Under the pieces are notes generated by a model. That model was not told where the DNA came from. It was given only the letters and a program-made list of their open reading frames with translations, and ran no database searches. From Hymenobacter latericoloratus (GTDB taxonomy: Bacteria > Bacteroidota > Bacteroidia > Cytophagales > Hymenobacteraceae), in contig NZ_JACHNV010000001.1 of the NCBI RefSeq assembly GCF_014199535.1, positions 62,001 to 126,000 of the forward strand: DNA of 64,000 nucleotides. Direction: 5' to 3'. How positions within the stretch are numbered: the first letter of the stretch is position 1; the number at the start of each line of letters is the position of its first letter. A program made the position numbers and the translations under genes. Below, one piece after another: positions 50,713-59,869 of this stretch.

Positions 50713-52827
50713 ATGAAAAACCGTTCTGCCTCACCGCGCACCGGCGCCGCGGCCCTGCTGCTCACGCTGGCTGGCTGCGCTACCACCCAACCCACAACCA
50801 CCGCCACTACTGCTACCCCCGCCGCTGCCGCTAACCCGGCTGCCGTGGCTTCCACTACCGGCGGGCGCAGCATCAACCCCCAGGACGTGGACCGCTCGGT
50901 GTCGCCCTGCGAGGATTTCTTTCAGTTTTCGGGTGGCAACTGGCTCAGGAACAACCCCGTGCCGGCCTACGCCTCCAGTTGGGGCCCGCGCAACCTGCTC
51001 GGCGACCGGACCCAGGCCACGCTCCGCCAGATTCTGGAAGAAGCCGCTGCCAATACTTCGGCCGCTAAAGGCTCCAACGCCCAGAAAGTCGGCGACTTCT
51101 ACGCTTCGGGCATGGACTCCGTGGCCATTGAGCAGGCAGGCCTGAAATACCTGCAGCCGGAACTCAAGCGCATAGCTGCCATCAAAGACCTGAAGACTTT
51201 GCAAACGGAGCTGGCCCACCAGCAAACCCTGGGCACCGGTGCTTTCTTCCGAGCTGGGGTAGGGCCCGACCGCAAGCAGAGCACGGTGTACGCCGTGAAC
51301 CTGAGCCAGGGCGGCCTGGGCATGCCCGACCGGGACTACTACCTCAAGGACGACCCGCGCTCCAAAGCCGTGCGCTCCGCCTACGTCACCTACATGACCA
51401 ACACCTTTAAGTTGATGGGCGACCCGGAGGCCACGGCCGCCCAGAAAGCCGCCACCGTGGTGCGCGTAGAAACCCGCCTGGCCAAGGCCAGCAAGGACCG
51501 TGTGGCCCTGCGCGACCCCAACTCGACCTACAACAAAATGACCCTGGCGGAGGCCAACAAGCAGTTCCCCAACATCGGCCTACCCGCCATGCTGGCCCAA
51601 AACGGCCTCGGTGCCGCCAAGGAAGTGATTGTGGGCCAGCCCGATTTCTTCCGGGAAGTCAGCGCCATGATGAAAGAGGAGCCGGTGGCTGACCTTAAAA
51701 CCTACCTGACCTGGCAGCTCGTCAGCTCCCTACCCTCGGCCCTGCCCAAAGCCTACGCCGACGAGGCCTTCCGCTTCCAGCAGGTGCAGAGCGGGGCCAA
51801 GCAGCAGCCGGTGCGCTGGAAGCGCATGCAGTCGGCTACGGATGCTACCCTAGGCGAGGCGTTTGGGCAGCTTTACGTAGACAAGGCGTTTTCGCCGGAG
51901 GCCAAGCGCAAGGCCCTGGAGATGGTAGCCAACATCAAGGCCAGCATGGCCGAGCACATCCAGACCAACACCTGGATGAGCGACGCCACCAAAGCCGAAG
52001 CCCTCAAGAAACTCAACGCCCTGCGCGTGAAAATCGGCTACCCCGATAAGTGGAAGGACTACTCCGAGCTGAACATTTCGCGCGAGTCGTACCTGAAAAA
52101 CGTGCTGGCTGCCCGGCAGTGGAATTACCGCCAGAACGTGAAGAAGTTCGGCGGGCCCATTGACCGCAACGAGTGGGGCATGACCCCGCCTACCATCAAC
52201 GCCTACTACAACCCGCCGATGAATGAAATCGTGTTTCCGGCCGGGTACCTGCAGCCGCCTTTCTTTGACCCCGAGGCTGATGATGCCGTAAACTACGGCG
52301 CTATTGGCGGGGTGATGGGCCACGAAATGACCCATGGCTTCGACGACCAGGGCCGGCAGTACGACTCCGAAGGCAACCTGCGCGATTGGTGGACCAAGGC
52401 TGATGGCGAAGAGTTTACGCGCCGGGCCGCCGTAGTGGGCCGCCAGTACGACGCCTTTTCGCCCCTGGACTCGGTGCACGTGAACGGCAAGCTGACCATG
52501 GGCGAAAACCTGGCCGATTTCGCCGGCCTGACCATCGTGTACGGGGCCCTGCAAAAGCAGCTCGACAAAACCTACGGCAAAGGCAACCGCCCCCTGATTG
52601 ATGGCTTCACGCCCGAGCAGCGCTTCTTCCTAAGCTGGGCCCAGCTGCGCCGCACCAACATCCGGCCGGCGGCTTTGCGCCAGCAAATCCTTACTGATCC
52701 TCACTCGCCCGGCCAGTACCGCACCATCGGCCCCCTCATGAACATGCCCGCTTTCTACCAGGCCTTTGGCTGCCAGCCCGGCCAGAAAATGGTGCGTCCT
52801 GATGCCGAGCGGGCCGTTATCTGGTAG
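50713..52827 (+). CDS. M13 family metallopeptidase lipoprotein, copy 1
   Basis: 704 aa. Lipobox LAGC near residue 22. The neprilysin family hallmarks are present: SPCEDFFQFSGGNWLRNN, MNEIVFPAGYLQPPFFDP, zinc motif GGVMGHEMTHGFDDQGRQY (HExxH), the third ligand GENLADFAGL, and the C-terminal QYRTIGPLMNM. It is likely an outer-membrane or periplasmic peptidase that trims peptides. It is the most divergent at its C-terminus of the three tandem copies. Confidence 0.94.
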   Translation: MKNRSASPRTGAAALLLTLAGCATTQPTTTATTATPAAAANPAAVASTTGGRSINPQDVDRSVSPCEDFFQFSGGNWLRNNPVPAYASSWGPRNLLGDRTQATLRQILEEAAANTSAAKGSNAQKVGDFYASGMDSVAIEQAGLKYLQPELKRIAAIKDLKTLQTELAHQQTLGTGAFFRAGVGPDRKQSTVYAVNLSQGGLGMPDRDYYLKDDPRSKAVRSAYVTYMTNTFKLMGDPEATAAQKAATVVRVETRLAKASKDRVALRDPNSTYNKMTLAEANKQFPNIGLPAMLAQNGLGAAKEVIVGQPDFFREVSAMMKEEPVADLKTYLTWQLVSSLPSALPKAYADEAFRFQQVQSGAKQQPVRWKRMQSATDATLGEAFGQLYVDKAFSPEAKRKALEMVANIKASMAEHIQTNTWMSDATKAEALKKLNALRVKIGYPDKWKDYSELNISRESYLKNVLAARQWNYRQNVKKFGGPIDRNEWGMTPPTINAYYNPPMNEIVFPAGYLQPPFFDPEADDAVNYGAIGGVMGHEMTHGFDDQGRQYDSEGNLRDWWTKADGEEFTRRAAVVGRQYDAFSPLDSVHVNGKLTMGENLADFAGLTIVYGALQKQLDKTYGKGNRPLIDGFTPEQRFFLSWAQLRRTNIRPAALRQQILTDPHSPGQYRTIGPLMNMPAFYQAFGCQPGQKMVRPDAERAVIW

Positions 52828-52925
52828 GGGCGGGGCTTGCCCCCGCCCGTCGTCCGGTCCGCCCGAACGATACCGTGCAAGCACTGCAACGAGCCCGGAC
52901 GGCGGGCGGGGGCAAGCCCCGCTCC
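52827..52925. repeat. Long inverted repeat between M13 copies 1 and 2
   Basis: GGGGCGGGGCTTGCCCCCGC runs on through CCGTCGTCCGG (52827-52857) and faces CCCGGACGGCGGGCGGGGGC followed by AAGCCCCGCTCCC (52894-52925). Together they are an imperfect inverted repeat of about 30 bases per arm around a 36-base centre. The left arm begins at the stop codon of copy 1. There is no T run. Confidence 0.75.
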
Positions 52926-52993
52926 CTACTACCGGACAAGGAAACTTTCTGGTTTCTTAACTTAGAACTCAACAATCTCACTCATCCTTCTCC

Positions 52994-55135
52994 ATGACCT
53001 CCAAAAACTACCTGTTGCTCACCCTGGGCACGGCGGCGGGCCTGGCCCTCACGGGCTGCGCTTCCAGCACGCCCGCCGCCTCGGCTTCCTCTGCTGCCGA
53101 CACCACCACTACGGCCACTGCCTCCACGGCGGCTACCCCCTCGCAGGCCCCGAAGGGCCCGGTAATGCCCGGCGTGGGCCTCGACCTCTCGGCCCGCGAC
53201 CTGTCCGTGTCGCCCTGCGACAATTTCTTCCAGTACGCCTCGGGCACCTGGCTTAAGAACACGCCTATTCCGGCGGCCGAATCATCGTGGGGCTCCTGGA
53301 ACACGCTGATTGACCAGAACAACGCCGTGCTGCGCAATATTCTGGAAACGGCCGCCGCCAACAAATCGGCCGCCAAGGGTAGCAACCTGCAGAAAGTGGG
53401 CGACTTCTACGCCTCGGCCATGGACACCGTGGCCATCGAGAAAGCCGGCCTGAAGTACCTGCAGCCGGAGCTGGCCCGCATCAACGGCGTGAAAGACCTG
53501 AAAGGCCTGCAGGCCCAGCTGGTGCGCCAACAGATGCTGCAAACCCGCTCGGTATTCGGCTTTGGCGTGCGCCAGGATTCCAAAAAGAGCACCGAGTACG
53601 CCCTCTACCTGGGCCAAGGCGGCCTTACCCTACCCGACCGGGACTACTACCTCAAGGACGACGCCCGCTCCAAAACCATCCGCTCGGCCTACACGACCTA
53701 CCTGACCAACATGTTCAAGATGTTGGGTGATAATGAGGCTACCGCTGCCAAGAACGCCGCCACCGTGCTGCGTCTGGAAACCCGCCTCGCTAAAGCCAGC
53801 AAAGACCGCGTAGCCCTGCGCGACCGGTATGCCAACTACAACAAAATGACCGTAGCCGAGGCCAACCAGCAATTCCCGAACCTGGGACTGGCCGCCATGC
53901 TGCCGCAGGTAGGGCTGGGCTCGGCCAAGGAGATTATCGTGGGGCAGCCCGAGTTCATGAAGGAAGCCAGCACGGCCCTGCAGCAAGAGCCCCTGGCCGA
54001 CTGGAAAACCTACATGCGCGCCCACCTGGTGAACTCCGTGGCCTCGGCCCTACCCAAAGCCTACGTGGATGAGTCGTTCCGTTTCCAGCAGGTAATGAGC
54101 GGCGCCAAGCAGCAGCAGCCCCGCTGGAAGCGCATGCTCCGCGCCACCGACGGTACCCTGGGCGAGGCCTTCGGGCAGATCTACGTGGAAAAGGCCTTCA
54201 CGCCCGAGACCAAGCAGAAAGCCCTGGAAATGGTGGCCAACATCAAGGAAGCCATGGGGGAGCACATCCAGGCCCTGGAGTGGATGAGCCCGGCTACCAA
54301 AACCGAGGCCATGAAGAAGCTCAACTCCTTCACGGTAAAAATCGGCTACCCCGATAAGTGGAAGGACTACTCGGCCCTGAATATCTCGCGCGAGTCGTAC
54401 CTGAAAAACGTGCTGGCCGCCCGCGAGTGGGAGTACAAAGACAACCTCAGCAAGTTTGGTAAGCCCATTGACCGCGGCGAATGGGGCATGACCCCGCCCA
54501 CGGTGAATGCCTACTACAACTCGTCGATGAACGAAATTGTGTTCCCGGCCGGCATCATGCAGCCCCCGTTCTTCGACCCCAAAGCTGATGACGCGGTAAA
54601 CTACGGCGGCATGGGCGCGGTCATTGGCCACGAAATCACCCACGGTTTCGACGATCAGGGCCGGCAGTCGGACGCCGAGGGCAACCTGCGCGACTGGTGG
54701 ACCAAGGAGGACGCTGCCGAATTCACGAAGCGCGCCGGCCTCGTGGGCGCTCAGTACTCCGCTTTCCAGCCCCTGGACTCCGTGTTCGTGAATGGTAAGC
54801 TGACCATGGGCGAAAACCTGGCCGACTTCGGTGGTACCGCTCTGGCCTACTCGGCCCTGCAGAAGCAGATCAGGAAGCAGTACCCCAACGGCAACGTGCC
54901 CCAGTACGACGGCCTGACGCCCGAGCAGCGCTTCTTCCTGGCCTGGGCCCAGATCTGGCGTACCAGCGCCCGCCCCGAGTACATCCGTCAGCAGGTGCTC
55001 ACGGACCCGCACTCCCCGGCTCAGTACCGCACCAACGGCCCCCTGATGAACATGCCCGAGTTCTATGAGGCCTTCGGCTGCAAGCAGGACGCCAAGATGG
55101 TGCGCGCCGAGAACGTACGCGCCCGCATCTGGTAG
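52994..55135 (+). CDS. M13 family metallopeptidase lipoprotein, copy 2
   Basis: 713 aa. Lipobox LTGC near residue 22 and a long Ala/Thr/Ser linker. Family features: SPCDNFFQYASGTWLKNTPI, MNEIVFPAGIMQPPFFDPKA, AVIGHEITHGFDDQGRQSD (zinc HExxH), GENLADFGGTALAY and QYRTNGPLMNM. The N-terminal half differs from copies 1 and 3 (RSVFGFGVRQDSKKSTEYAL), while the C-terminal half is nearly the same as copy 3. Confidence 0.94.
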   Translation: MTSKNYLLLTLGTAAGLALTGCASSTPAASASSAADTTTTATASTAATPSQAPKGPVMPGVGLDLSARDLSVSPCDNFFQYASGTWLKNTPIPAAESSWGSWNTLIDQNNAVLRNILETAAANKSAAKGSNLQKVGDFYASAMDTVAIEKAGLKYLQPELARINGVKDLKGLQAQLVRQQMLQTRSVFGFGVRQDSKKSTEYALYLGQGGLTLPDRDYYLKDDARSKTIRSAYTTYLTNMFKMLGDNEATAAKNAATVLRLETRLAKASKDRVALRDRYANYNKMTVAEANQQFPNLGLAAMLPQVGLGSAKEIIVGQPEFMKEASTALQQEPLADWKTYMRAHLVNSVASALPKAYVDESFRFQQVMSGAKQQQPRWKRMLRATDGTLGEAFGQIYVEKAFTPETKQKALEMVANIKEAMGEHIQALEWMSPATKTEAMKKLNSFTVKIGYPDKWKDYSALNISRESYLKNVLAAREWEYKDNLSKFGKPIDRGEWGMTPPTVNAYYNSSMNEIVFPAGIMQPPFFDPKADDAVNYGGMGAVIGHEITHGFDDQGRQSDAEGNLRDWWTKEDAAEFTKRAGLVGAQYSAFQPLDSVFVNGKLTMGENLADFGGTALAYSALQKQIRKQYPNGNVPQYDGLTPEQRFFLAWAQIWRTSARPEYIRQQVLTDPHSPAQYRTNGPLMNMPEFYEAFGCKQDAKMVRAENVRARIW

Positions 55136-55166
55136 TGAGTAGTAAAAGGCTGTAATTAAGTAGATT

Positions 55167-55198
55167 GAAAAGCGGGTTGCCCAGGTAGCTCGCTTTTC
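55167..55198 (+). terminator. Weak terminator after copy 2
   Basis: GAAAAGCG and CGCTTTTC are complementary across a 16-base loop, followed by TCTTTTTC. It may only partly stop transcription into copy 3. Confidence 0.5.
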
Positions 55199-55229
55199 TC
55201 TTTTTCACCTTCTCGTATTTCTTTCCATC

Positions 55230-57359
55230 ATGAAAAAAACCAGTACGCTGGCGCTGGCCGCGCTGTCCGTTGCGAGTCTGGCCGCCACTAGCTGCAGCTC
55301 ATCGAAGCCGGCCGCTACGGCCGCCACCGCCACCACTTCCGACGCGGCCGTAACCGCCCCTACCCCCGCCAAACCCGAAGAACCCAGCGTACCGGGGGTA
55401 GGGCTGGCCGTAGCCAACATCGACCGTTCCGTTTCGCCCTGCGACGACTTTTTCCATTTCGCCAGCGGCACCTGGCTCAAGAACACGGCCATTCCGGCCA
55501 GCGAGGTGCGGTGGGGGAGCTTCCAGCAGCTCGCCGACCAGAACAATGCCGTGAGCCGGCAGATTCTGGAGGAAGCCGCCGCCAACCGCAACGCCCCCAA
55601 GGGCAGCAACCTGCAGAAAGTAGGCGACTATTACGCCTCCGCCATGGACTCCGCGACCATTGAGCGCGCCGGCATCACGCCCCTGAAGCCGGAGCTGGCG
55701 CGCATTGCCGCCGCCAAAGACCTGAAAAGCCTGCAGGCCGTGGTGGCCCGCCAGCAGACCCTGGGCACGGGGGCCTTCTTCCGGGCCGGCGTGAGCCCCG
55801 ACCGCAAGCAAAGCACCGTGTACGCCGTGAACCTGAGCCAGGGCGGCCTGGGCATGCCCGACCGGGATTACTACCTCAAGGATGACGCCCGTTCCAAAAC
55901 GGTGCGCTCGGCCTACGTGGCCTACATGACCAACACGTTCAAGCTCATGGGCGACTCGGAGGCCACGGCGACCCGGAAGGCGGCGGCTGTGCTGGCCCTC
56001 GAAACGCGCCTGGCCAAGGCCAGCAAGAGCCGCGTGGAGCTGCGCGACCCTTACGCCAACTATAACAAGATGACGGTGGCCGAGGCCGATAAGCAGTTCC
56101 CCAACCTGGGGCTGCCCGCCTTGCTGGCTCAAAACAAGCTCGGTGCGGCCAAGGAAGTGATTGTGGGGCAGCCGGCTTTCTTCCAGGAAGTCAGTACCTT
56201 GATGAAGCAGGAGCCCCTGGCCAACCTCAAAAGCTACCTCGACTGGCAGCTGGTCAGCTCGGTTAGCTCCGCGCTGCCCAAGGCCTATGCCGATGAGGCC
56301 TTCCGCTTCCAGCAAACCCTGACGGGGGCCAAGCAGCAGCAGCCCCGCTGGAAACGCATGCTGGGCGCCACTGATCAGGCCCTGGGGCAGGCCTTCGGGC
56401 AGCTGTACGTGGACAAAACCTTCACGCCGGAAACCAAGCAGAAGGCCATGGAAATGGTCAACAACATCAAAGCCAGCATGGCCGAGCACATTCAGCAGCT
56501 GGACTGGATGAGCACCGCCACCAAGCAGGAAGCCCTCAAGAAGCTGAATGCCTTCACCGTCAAAATTGGCTACCCCGATAAATGGAAGGACTACTCGGCC
56601 CTGACCATCACCCGCGAATCGTACCTGAAAAATGTGCTGGCCGCCCGGCAGTGGGCCTACAACGACAACGTAAGCAAATACGGCAAGCCCATTGACCGCA
56701 CGGAGTGGCGCTTTACGCCGCCCACGGTGAATGCCTCTTACAACCCGTCGATGAACGACATCACCTTCCCGGCGGGCATCATGCAGCCCCCGTTCTTCGA
56801 CCCCAAAGCTGATGACGCGGTAAACTACGGCGGCATGGGCGCCGTTATCGGCCATGAAATCACCCACGGCTTCGATGACCAGGGCCGCCAATCGGACGCC
56901 GAGGGCAACCTGCGCGACTGGTGGACCAAGGAGGACGCCGAAAAGTTTACCCAGCGCGCCGACATGGTGGGCAAGCAATACTCCGCTTTCCAGCCCCTGG
57001 ACTCCGTGTTCGTGAATGGTAAGCTGACCATGGGTGAGAATCTGGCCGACTTCGGCGGGCTGAGCGTGGCCTACAGCGCCCTGCAAAAGCAGCTGCAGCA
57101 GAAATACGGCAACGGCCCCCGGCCCAAGTACGACGGCTTCACGCCGGAGCAGCGCTTCTTCCTGGCCTGGGCCCAGATCTGGCGCACCAACGCCCGCCCG
57201 GAATACCTGCGCCAGCAGGTGCTCACGGACCCGCACTCCCCGGCTCAGTACCGCACCAACGGCCCCCTGATGAACATGCCCGAGTTCTACGAAGCTTTCG
57301 GCTGCAAAGAGGACGCCAGGATGGTGCGCGCCCAGAACCTGCGTGCCCGCGTCTGGTAG
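55230..57359 (+). CDS. M13 family metallopeptidase lipoprotein, copy 3 (mosaic)
   Basis: 709 aa. A lipoprotein signal ends at about ATSC. Zinc motif AVIGHEITHGFDDQGRQSD, MNDITFPAGIMQPPFFDPKA and GENLADFGGLSVAY are present. The segment TLGTGAFFRAGVSPDRKQST to GGLGMPDRDYYLK follows copy 1, with 50 identical bases near 55818. The C-terminal third follows copy 2, with identical tracts of 68 and 77 bases at 56775-56842 and 57213-57289. This mosaic suggests gene conversion. Confidence 0.94.
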   Translation: MKKTSTLALAALSVASLAATSCSSSKPAATAATATTSDAAVTAPTPAKPEEPSVPGVGLAVANIDRSVSPCDDFFHFASGTWLKNTAIPASEVRWGSFQQLADQNNAVSRQILEEAAANRNAPKGSNLQKVGDYYASAMDSATIERAGITPLKPELARIAAAKDLKSLQAVVARQQTLGTGAFFRAGVSPDRKQSTVYAVNLSQGGLGMPDRDYYLKDDARSKTVRSAYVAYMTNTFKLMGDSEATATRKAAAVLALETRLAKASKSRVELRDPYANYNKMTVAEADKQFPNLGLPALLAQNKLGAAKEVIVGQPAFFQEVSTLMKQEPLANLKSYLDWQLVSSVSSALPKAYADEAFRFQQTLTGAKQQQPRWKRMLGATDQALGQAFGQLYVDKTFTPETKQKAMEMVNNIKASMAEHIQQLDWMSTATKQEALKKLNAFTVKIGYPDKWKDYSALTITRESYLKNVLAARQWAYNDNVSKYGKPIDRTEWRFTPPTVNASYNPSMNDITFPAGIMQPPFFDPKADDAVNYGGMGAVIGHEITHGFDDQGRQSDAEGNLRDWWTKEDAEKFTQRADMVGKQYSAFQPLDSVFVNGKLTMGENLADFGGLSVAYSALQKQLQQKYGNGPRPKYDGFTPEQRFFLAWAQIWRTNARPEYLRQQVLTDPHSPAQYRTNGPLMNMPEFYEAFGCKEDARMVRAQNLRARVW

Positions 57360-57377
57360 CCTTGCGTTAAACCAATC

Positions 57378-57414
57378 AAAAAGCCCGTCTGCACGTCGCA
57401 GGCGGGCTTTTTTG
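57378..57414 (+). terminator. Terminator of the M13 cluster
   Basis: AAAAAGCCCGTCTGC and GCAGGCGGGCTTTTT form a stem (one G-T mismatch) with loop ACGTC-type centre, followed by TTTTTT. Confidence 0.85.
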
Positions 57415-57453
57415 CGCTTTACCGAAAATAATCTGCGGAATACTATATCTAAT

Positions 57454-57478
57454 TACGAAATATTCGTAGTATTACGAA
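57454..57478. promoter_or_regulatory. BlaI-type operator candidate
   Basis: TACGAAATATTCGTA (57454-57468) has perfect arms TACGAA/TTCGTA around ATA. A second half site TTACGAA lies at 57472-57478. The dyad is 28 bases before the blaI-type ATG. BlaI/MecI repressors bind TACA/TGTA-like dyads, so the site is a plausible operator for this gene pair. Confidence 0.65.
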
Positions 57479-57496
57479 AAGATAGTAATTGTTGAT

Positions 57497-57862
57497 ATGG
57501 AACGACTTACCCAACCTGAAGAAGAAGCCATGCGCGGCTTCTGGCACCTGAACGGCGCTTTTATTAAGGAGGTGCTGGAGCTGCTGCCCGAGCCCCGCCC
57601 GCCCTACACCACCCTGGCCTCCACGGTGCGCAACCTGGAGCGCAAGGGCTACCTGCGCGGCGAAAAGCTGGGCAACACCTTCCGCTTCATGCCCCTGATT
57701 CCGGCCGAGGACTACCGCAAGCGCTTCCTGGGCACCTTCGTGGGCGACTACTTCCGCAACTCCTATAAAGAGCTGGTTTCCTTTTTTGCCAAGGAGCAGA
57801 AAATCAGCGCCGAGGAGCTAAAGGAGATTGTGCGCATGATTGAAAAAGGCGAGGACAAATGA
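57497..57862 (+). CDS. blaI: BlaI/MecI/CopY family transcriptional regulator
   Basis: 121 aa. The winged helix includes LTQPEEEAMRGFWHLNGAFI, the recognition region YTTLASTVRNLERKGYL and the wing RGEKLGNTFRFMPLI. The dimerisation helix has SAEELKEIVRMIEKGEDK. In the family, the M56 peptidase cleaves or releases the repressor on an envelope signal. The stop overlaps the start of the M56 gene (ATGA). Confidence 0.9.
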   Translation: MERLTQPEEEAMRGFWHLNGAFIKEVLELLPEPRPPYTTLASTVRNLERKGYLRGEKLGNTFRFMPLIPAEDYRKRFLGTFVGDYFRNSYKELVSFFAKEQKISAEELKEIVRMIEKGEDK

Positions 57863-59268
57863 GCACGCCTGAGCTGCTACCCTACCTGCTGAAGGTGAAC
57901 GGAGCCCTGCTGCTGTTCTGCGCCGGGTACTACCTGCTGCTGCGCCGCCTGACCTTCTTCCGCCTGAACCGGGCCTTCCTGCTGGTGGTCCTGGTGTTTG
58001 CGCCGCTTTATCCGCTGCTGGATGTCAGCCAGTGGTTTGCCCGGAGCCAGTCCTTGCCGGTGCCGCTGCTGGAGCTGGCGCCCGCCTGGCAGGCACTGCC
58101 GGTAGGCGCGGCTACCGCGCCCGAGGCTATCAACTGGCTAGGCTTTGCCTACTGGACGGGGGTAGGGGTGTTGGCGGTGCGGTTTCTGCTGCAGCTGCTG
58201 TCCTTGTACCGCCTGCACCGCCGCTCCCGGTCCACGGAGTTTGAGGGGGTAGGGTTTCGGGCCGTGCCGGAGTTGGTGGCGCCCTTTGCCTTCTGGCAGA
58301 CGGTGTATCTGAACCCCGCCCAGCATGGCCCCGACGAGCTGCCGGCCATTCTCTGCCACGAGCAGGTGCATGTGCGCGAGTGGCATACCGTGGATGTGCT
58401 GCTGGCCCAGCTGAGCCTGGTGTTCTACTGGTTTAACCCCGGCGTGTGGCTGCTACGCCAGGCCCTGCACGAAAACCTGGAGTTCCACACCGACTACCGG
58501 GTGCTGCAGTCCGGCCTGCTCGATTCCAAAGCCTACCAATACCGCCTGCTGCGCCAGAACGTGCAAAGTCAGGCTCATTCCAACGCCTTGGTCAGTCATT
58601 TCAACTTTCACCTGTTAAAAACCCGCATTGCCATGATGAACAAGCCCCGCACCGCCCCCTTGCAGGCCGCCCGCTACCTGCTGCTGCTACCCCTGGCCGC
58701 CGCACTAACGCTTTGGGGCTGCGAGAAGAAAGCCTATGTTCCGGAGCCCGTCAGTGTGAGCCAGAACCAAACCTCTGACGCTACTAAAGCAATGTATTTT
58801 CTGGATGGGGTCAGAACTACGTCTGCTGCTCTGGACCAACTCAACCCCACGAGCATAGCCAGCATGAACGTGCTGAAGGGCCGCAAGTTTATGCCCGGCT
58901 TCGATGAGCAAGCCTTCCGTAAAGACTTCGGTGACATTGGCGAGCAGGGCATCATTCTGATTGTCACCAAAGCAGGAGAAAACTCCGAAGCGTTACGGGC
59001 CTTCAATGAGAAGTACCATATCGTGTACAAAGAGCAAAGCCCTGAGGATAAGAAGATAACGATGCGTGTATCCAGTGGCAATGACCTGTCCACGGCTGAC
59101 CTGCAGGGCCGCCTGCTGCTCATCAATGGCAAGGAGGCTACCCCCGGCGCAACAAAGCTGGCGGCCGGCAGCGTGCAGAGCGTGTATGTGCTAGACGCCG
59201 AAAAGGCTACCGCCAAGTACGGCGAGAAGGGCAAAAATGGCGCAGTAGTTATTACCACCAAACAATAG
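57859..59268 (+). CDS. M56 family (BlaR1/MecR1-type) metallopeptidase with TonB-plug-like domain
   Basis: 469 aa. Four N-terminal membrane segments occur within residues 1-130 and near 275-285 (LLLPLAAALTLWGC). The zinc motif is CHEQVHVREWH (HExxH at about residue 168), followed by FYWFNPGVWLLRQALHENLE, as in BlaR1. After about residue 300 the penicillin-binding sensor of BlaR1 is absent. Instead there are two plug-like segments, MYFLDGVRTTSAALDQLNPT and GRLLLINGKEATPGATKLAA, with ending KNGAVVITTKQ. This resembles TonB-receptor plug domains. It should signal through BlaI. Confidence 0.9.
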   Translation: MSTPELLPYLLKVNGALLLFCAGYYLLLRRLTFFRLNRAFLLVVLVFAPLYPLLDVSQWFARSQSLPVPLLELAPAWQALPVGAATAPEAINWLGFAYWTGVGVLAVRFLLQLLSLYRLHRRSRSTEFEGVGFRAVPELVAPFAFWQTVYLNPAQHGPDELPAILCHEQVHVREWHTVDVLLAQLSLVFYWFNPGVWLLRQALHENLEFHTDYRVLQSGLLDSKAYQYRLLRQNVQSQAHSNALVSHFNFHLLKTRIAMMNKPRTAPLQAARYLLLLPLAAALTLWGCEKKAYVPEPVSVSQNQTSDATKAMYFLDGVRTTSAALDQLNPTSIASMNVLKGRKFMPGFDEQAFRKDFGDIGEQGIILIVTKAGENSEALRAFNEKYHIVYKEQSPEDKKITMRVSSGNDLSTADLQGRLLLINGKEATPGATKLAAGSVQSVYVLDAEKATAKYGEKGKNGAVVITTKQ

Positions 59269-59304
59269 GCCGGCCGGTAGGTTATCAACGTGTTATTATT
59301 TACC

Positions 59305-59340
59305 GAAAAGCCCGGTTTCTGACGGAAGCCGGGCTTTCTG
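59305..59340 (+). terminator. Terminator of the blaI-M56 unit
   Basis: AAAGCCCGG (59307-59315) and CCGGGCTTT (59329-59337) pair perfectly across a 13-base loop, followed by CTG. Confidence 0.7.
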
Positions 59341-59379
59341 TTGCGCTTGCGGCACAAACTTTGCGCCCGGCAGCCCACT

Positions 59380-59754
59380 ATGTCCCTTTACTCCTCCTTC
59401 CGCCAAACTGCCTTCGGAACCAGCCTGCTCTTGCTGCTGGGCCTGACTACCCCCACCGCCCAGGCCGAGCCAGAGCCGGCCGCTCCCGCCGGCCAGACGG
59501 ATGGCCCCAGCCTGTATTTTCTGGACGGAGTGGCTTCGGACCAGAAAACCATTAATGCGCTGAACCGCCGCACCATTGCCTCCGTGAACGTGGTAAACGG
59601 GGAAGATGCGGTGCGCGTGTTCGGTCCCGAGGCCGCCGACGGCGTGATGATTGTGGTAACGAAGCGCAACGTAGGCTCGGCCGCCGTGGCGGAATTCAAC
59701 CGCCGCTATAACATCCGGCCGGTGGAGGCGCCTGCTGCCCCCGCGAAATTATAG
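59380..59754 (+). CDS. Secreted stand-alone plug-like domain protein
   Basis: 124 aa from the ATG at 59380; the frame open from 59341 would bury the signal peptide. A signal peptide ends near TAQAE. The domain SLYFLDGVASDQKTINALNR, RTIASVNVVNGEDAVRVFG and DGVMIVVTKRN matches the C-terminal domain of the M56 protein just upstream. It may bind that sensor or a TonB-receptor, or may be a duplicated fragment. Confidence 0.72.
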   Translation: MSLYSSFRQTAFGTSLLLLLGLTTPTAQAEPEPAAPAGQTDGPSLYFLDGVASDQKTINALNRRTIASVNVVNGEDAVRVFGPEAADGVMIVVTKRNVGSAAVAEFNRRYNIRPVEAPAAPAKL

Positions 59755-59869
59755 GGGCCTACCCCTGGCCAGAAGGCAACTGCTGCGGTTTAAGGCAACT
59801 CAACGCGTCGCGCTCAGGCTCCGTATTGGAACAACGTTTCTTGTTGGTTTGCCTTTCTGCTCTGACTGC

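Noticed and set aside
55299..57236. 645-codon minus-strand open frame
   Set aside because: Antisense to M13 copy 3. Long open antisense frames are expected from GC-rich codon use.
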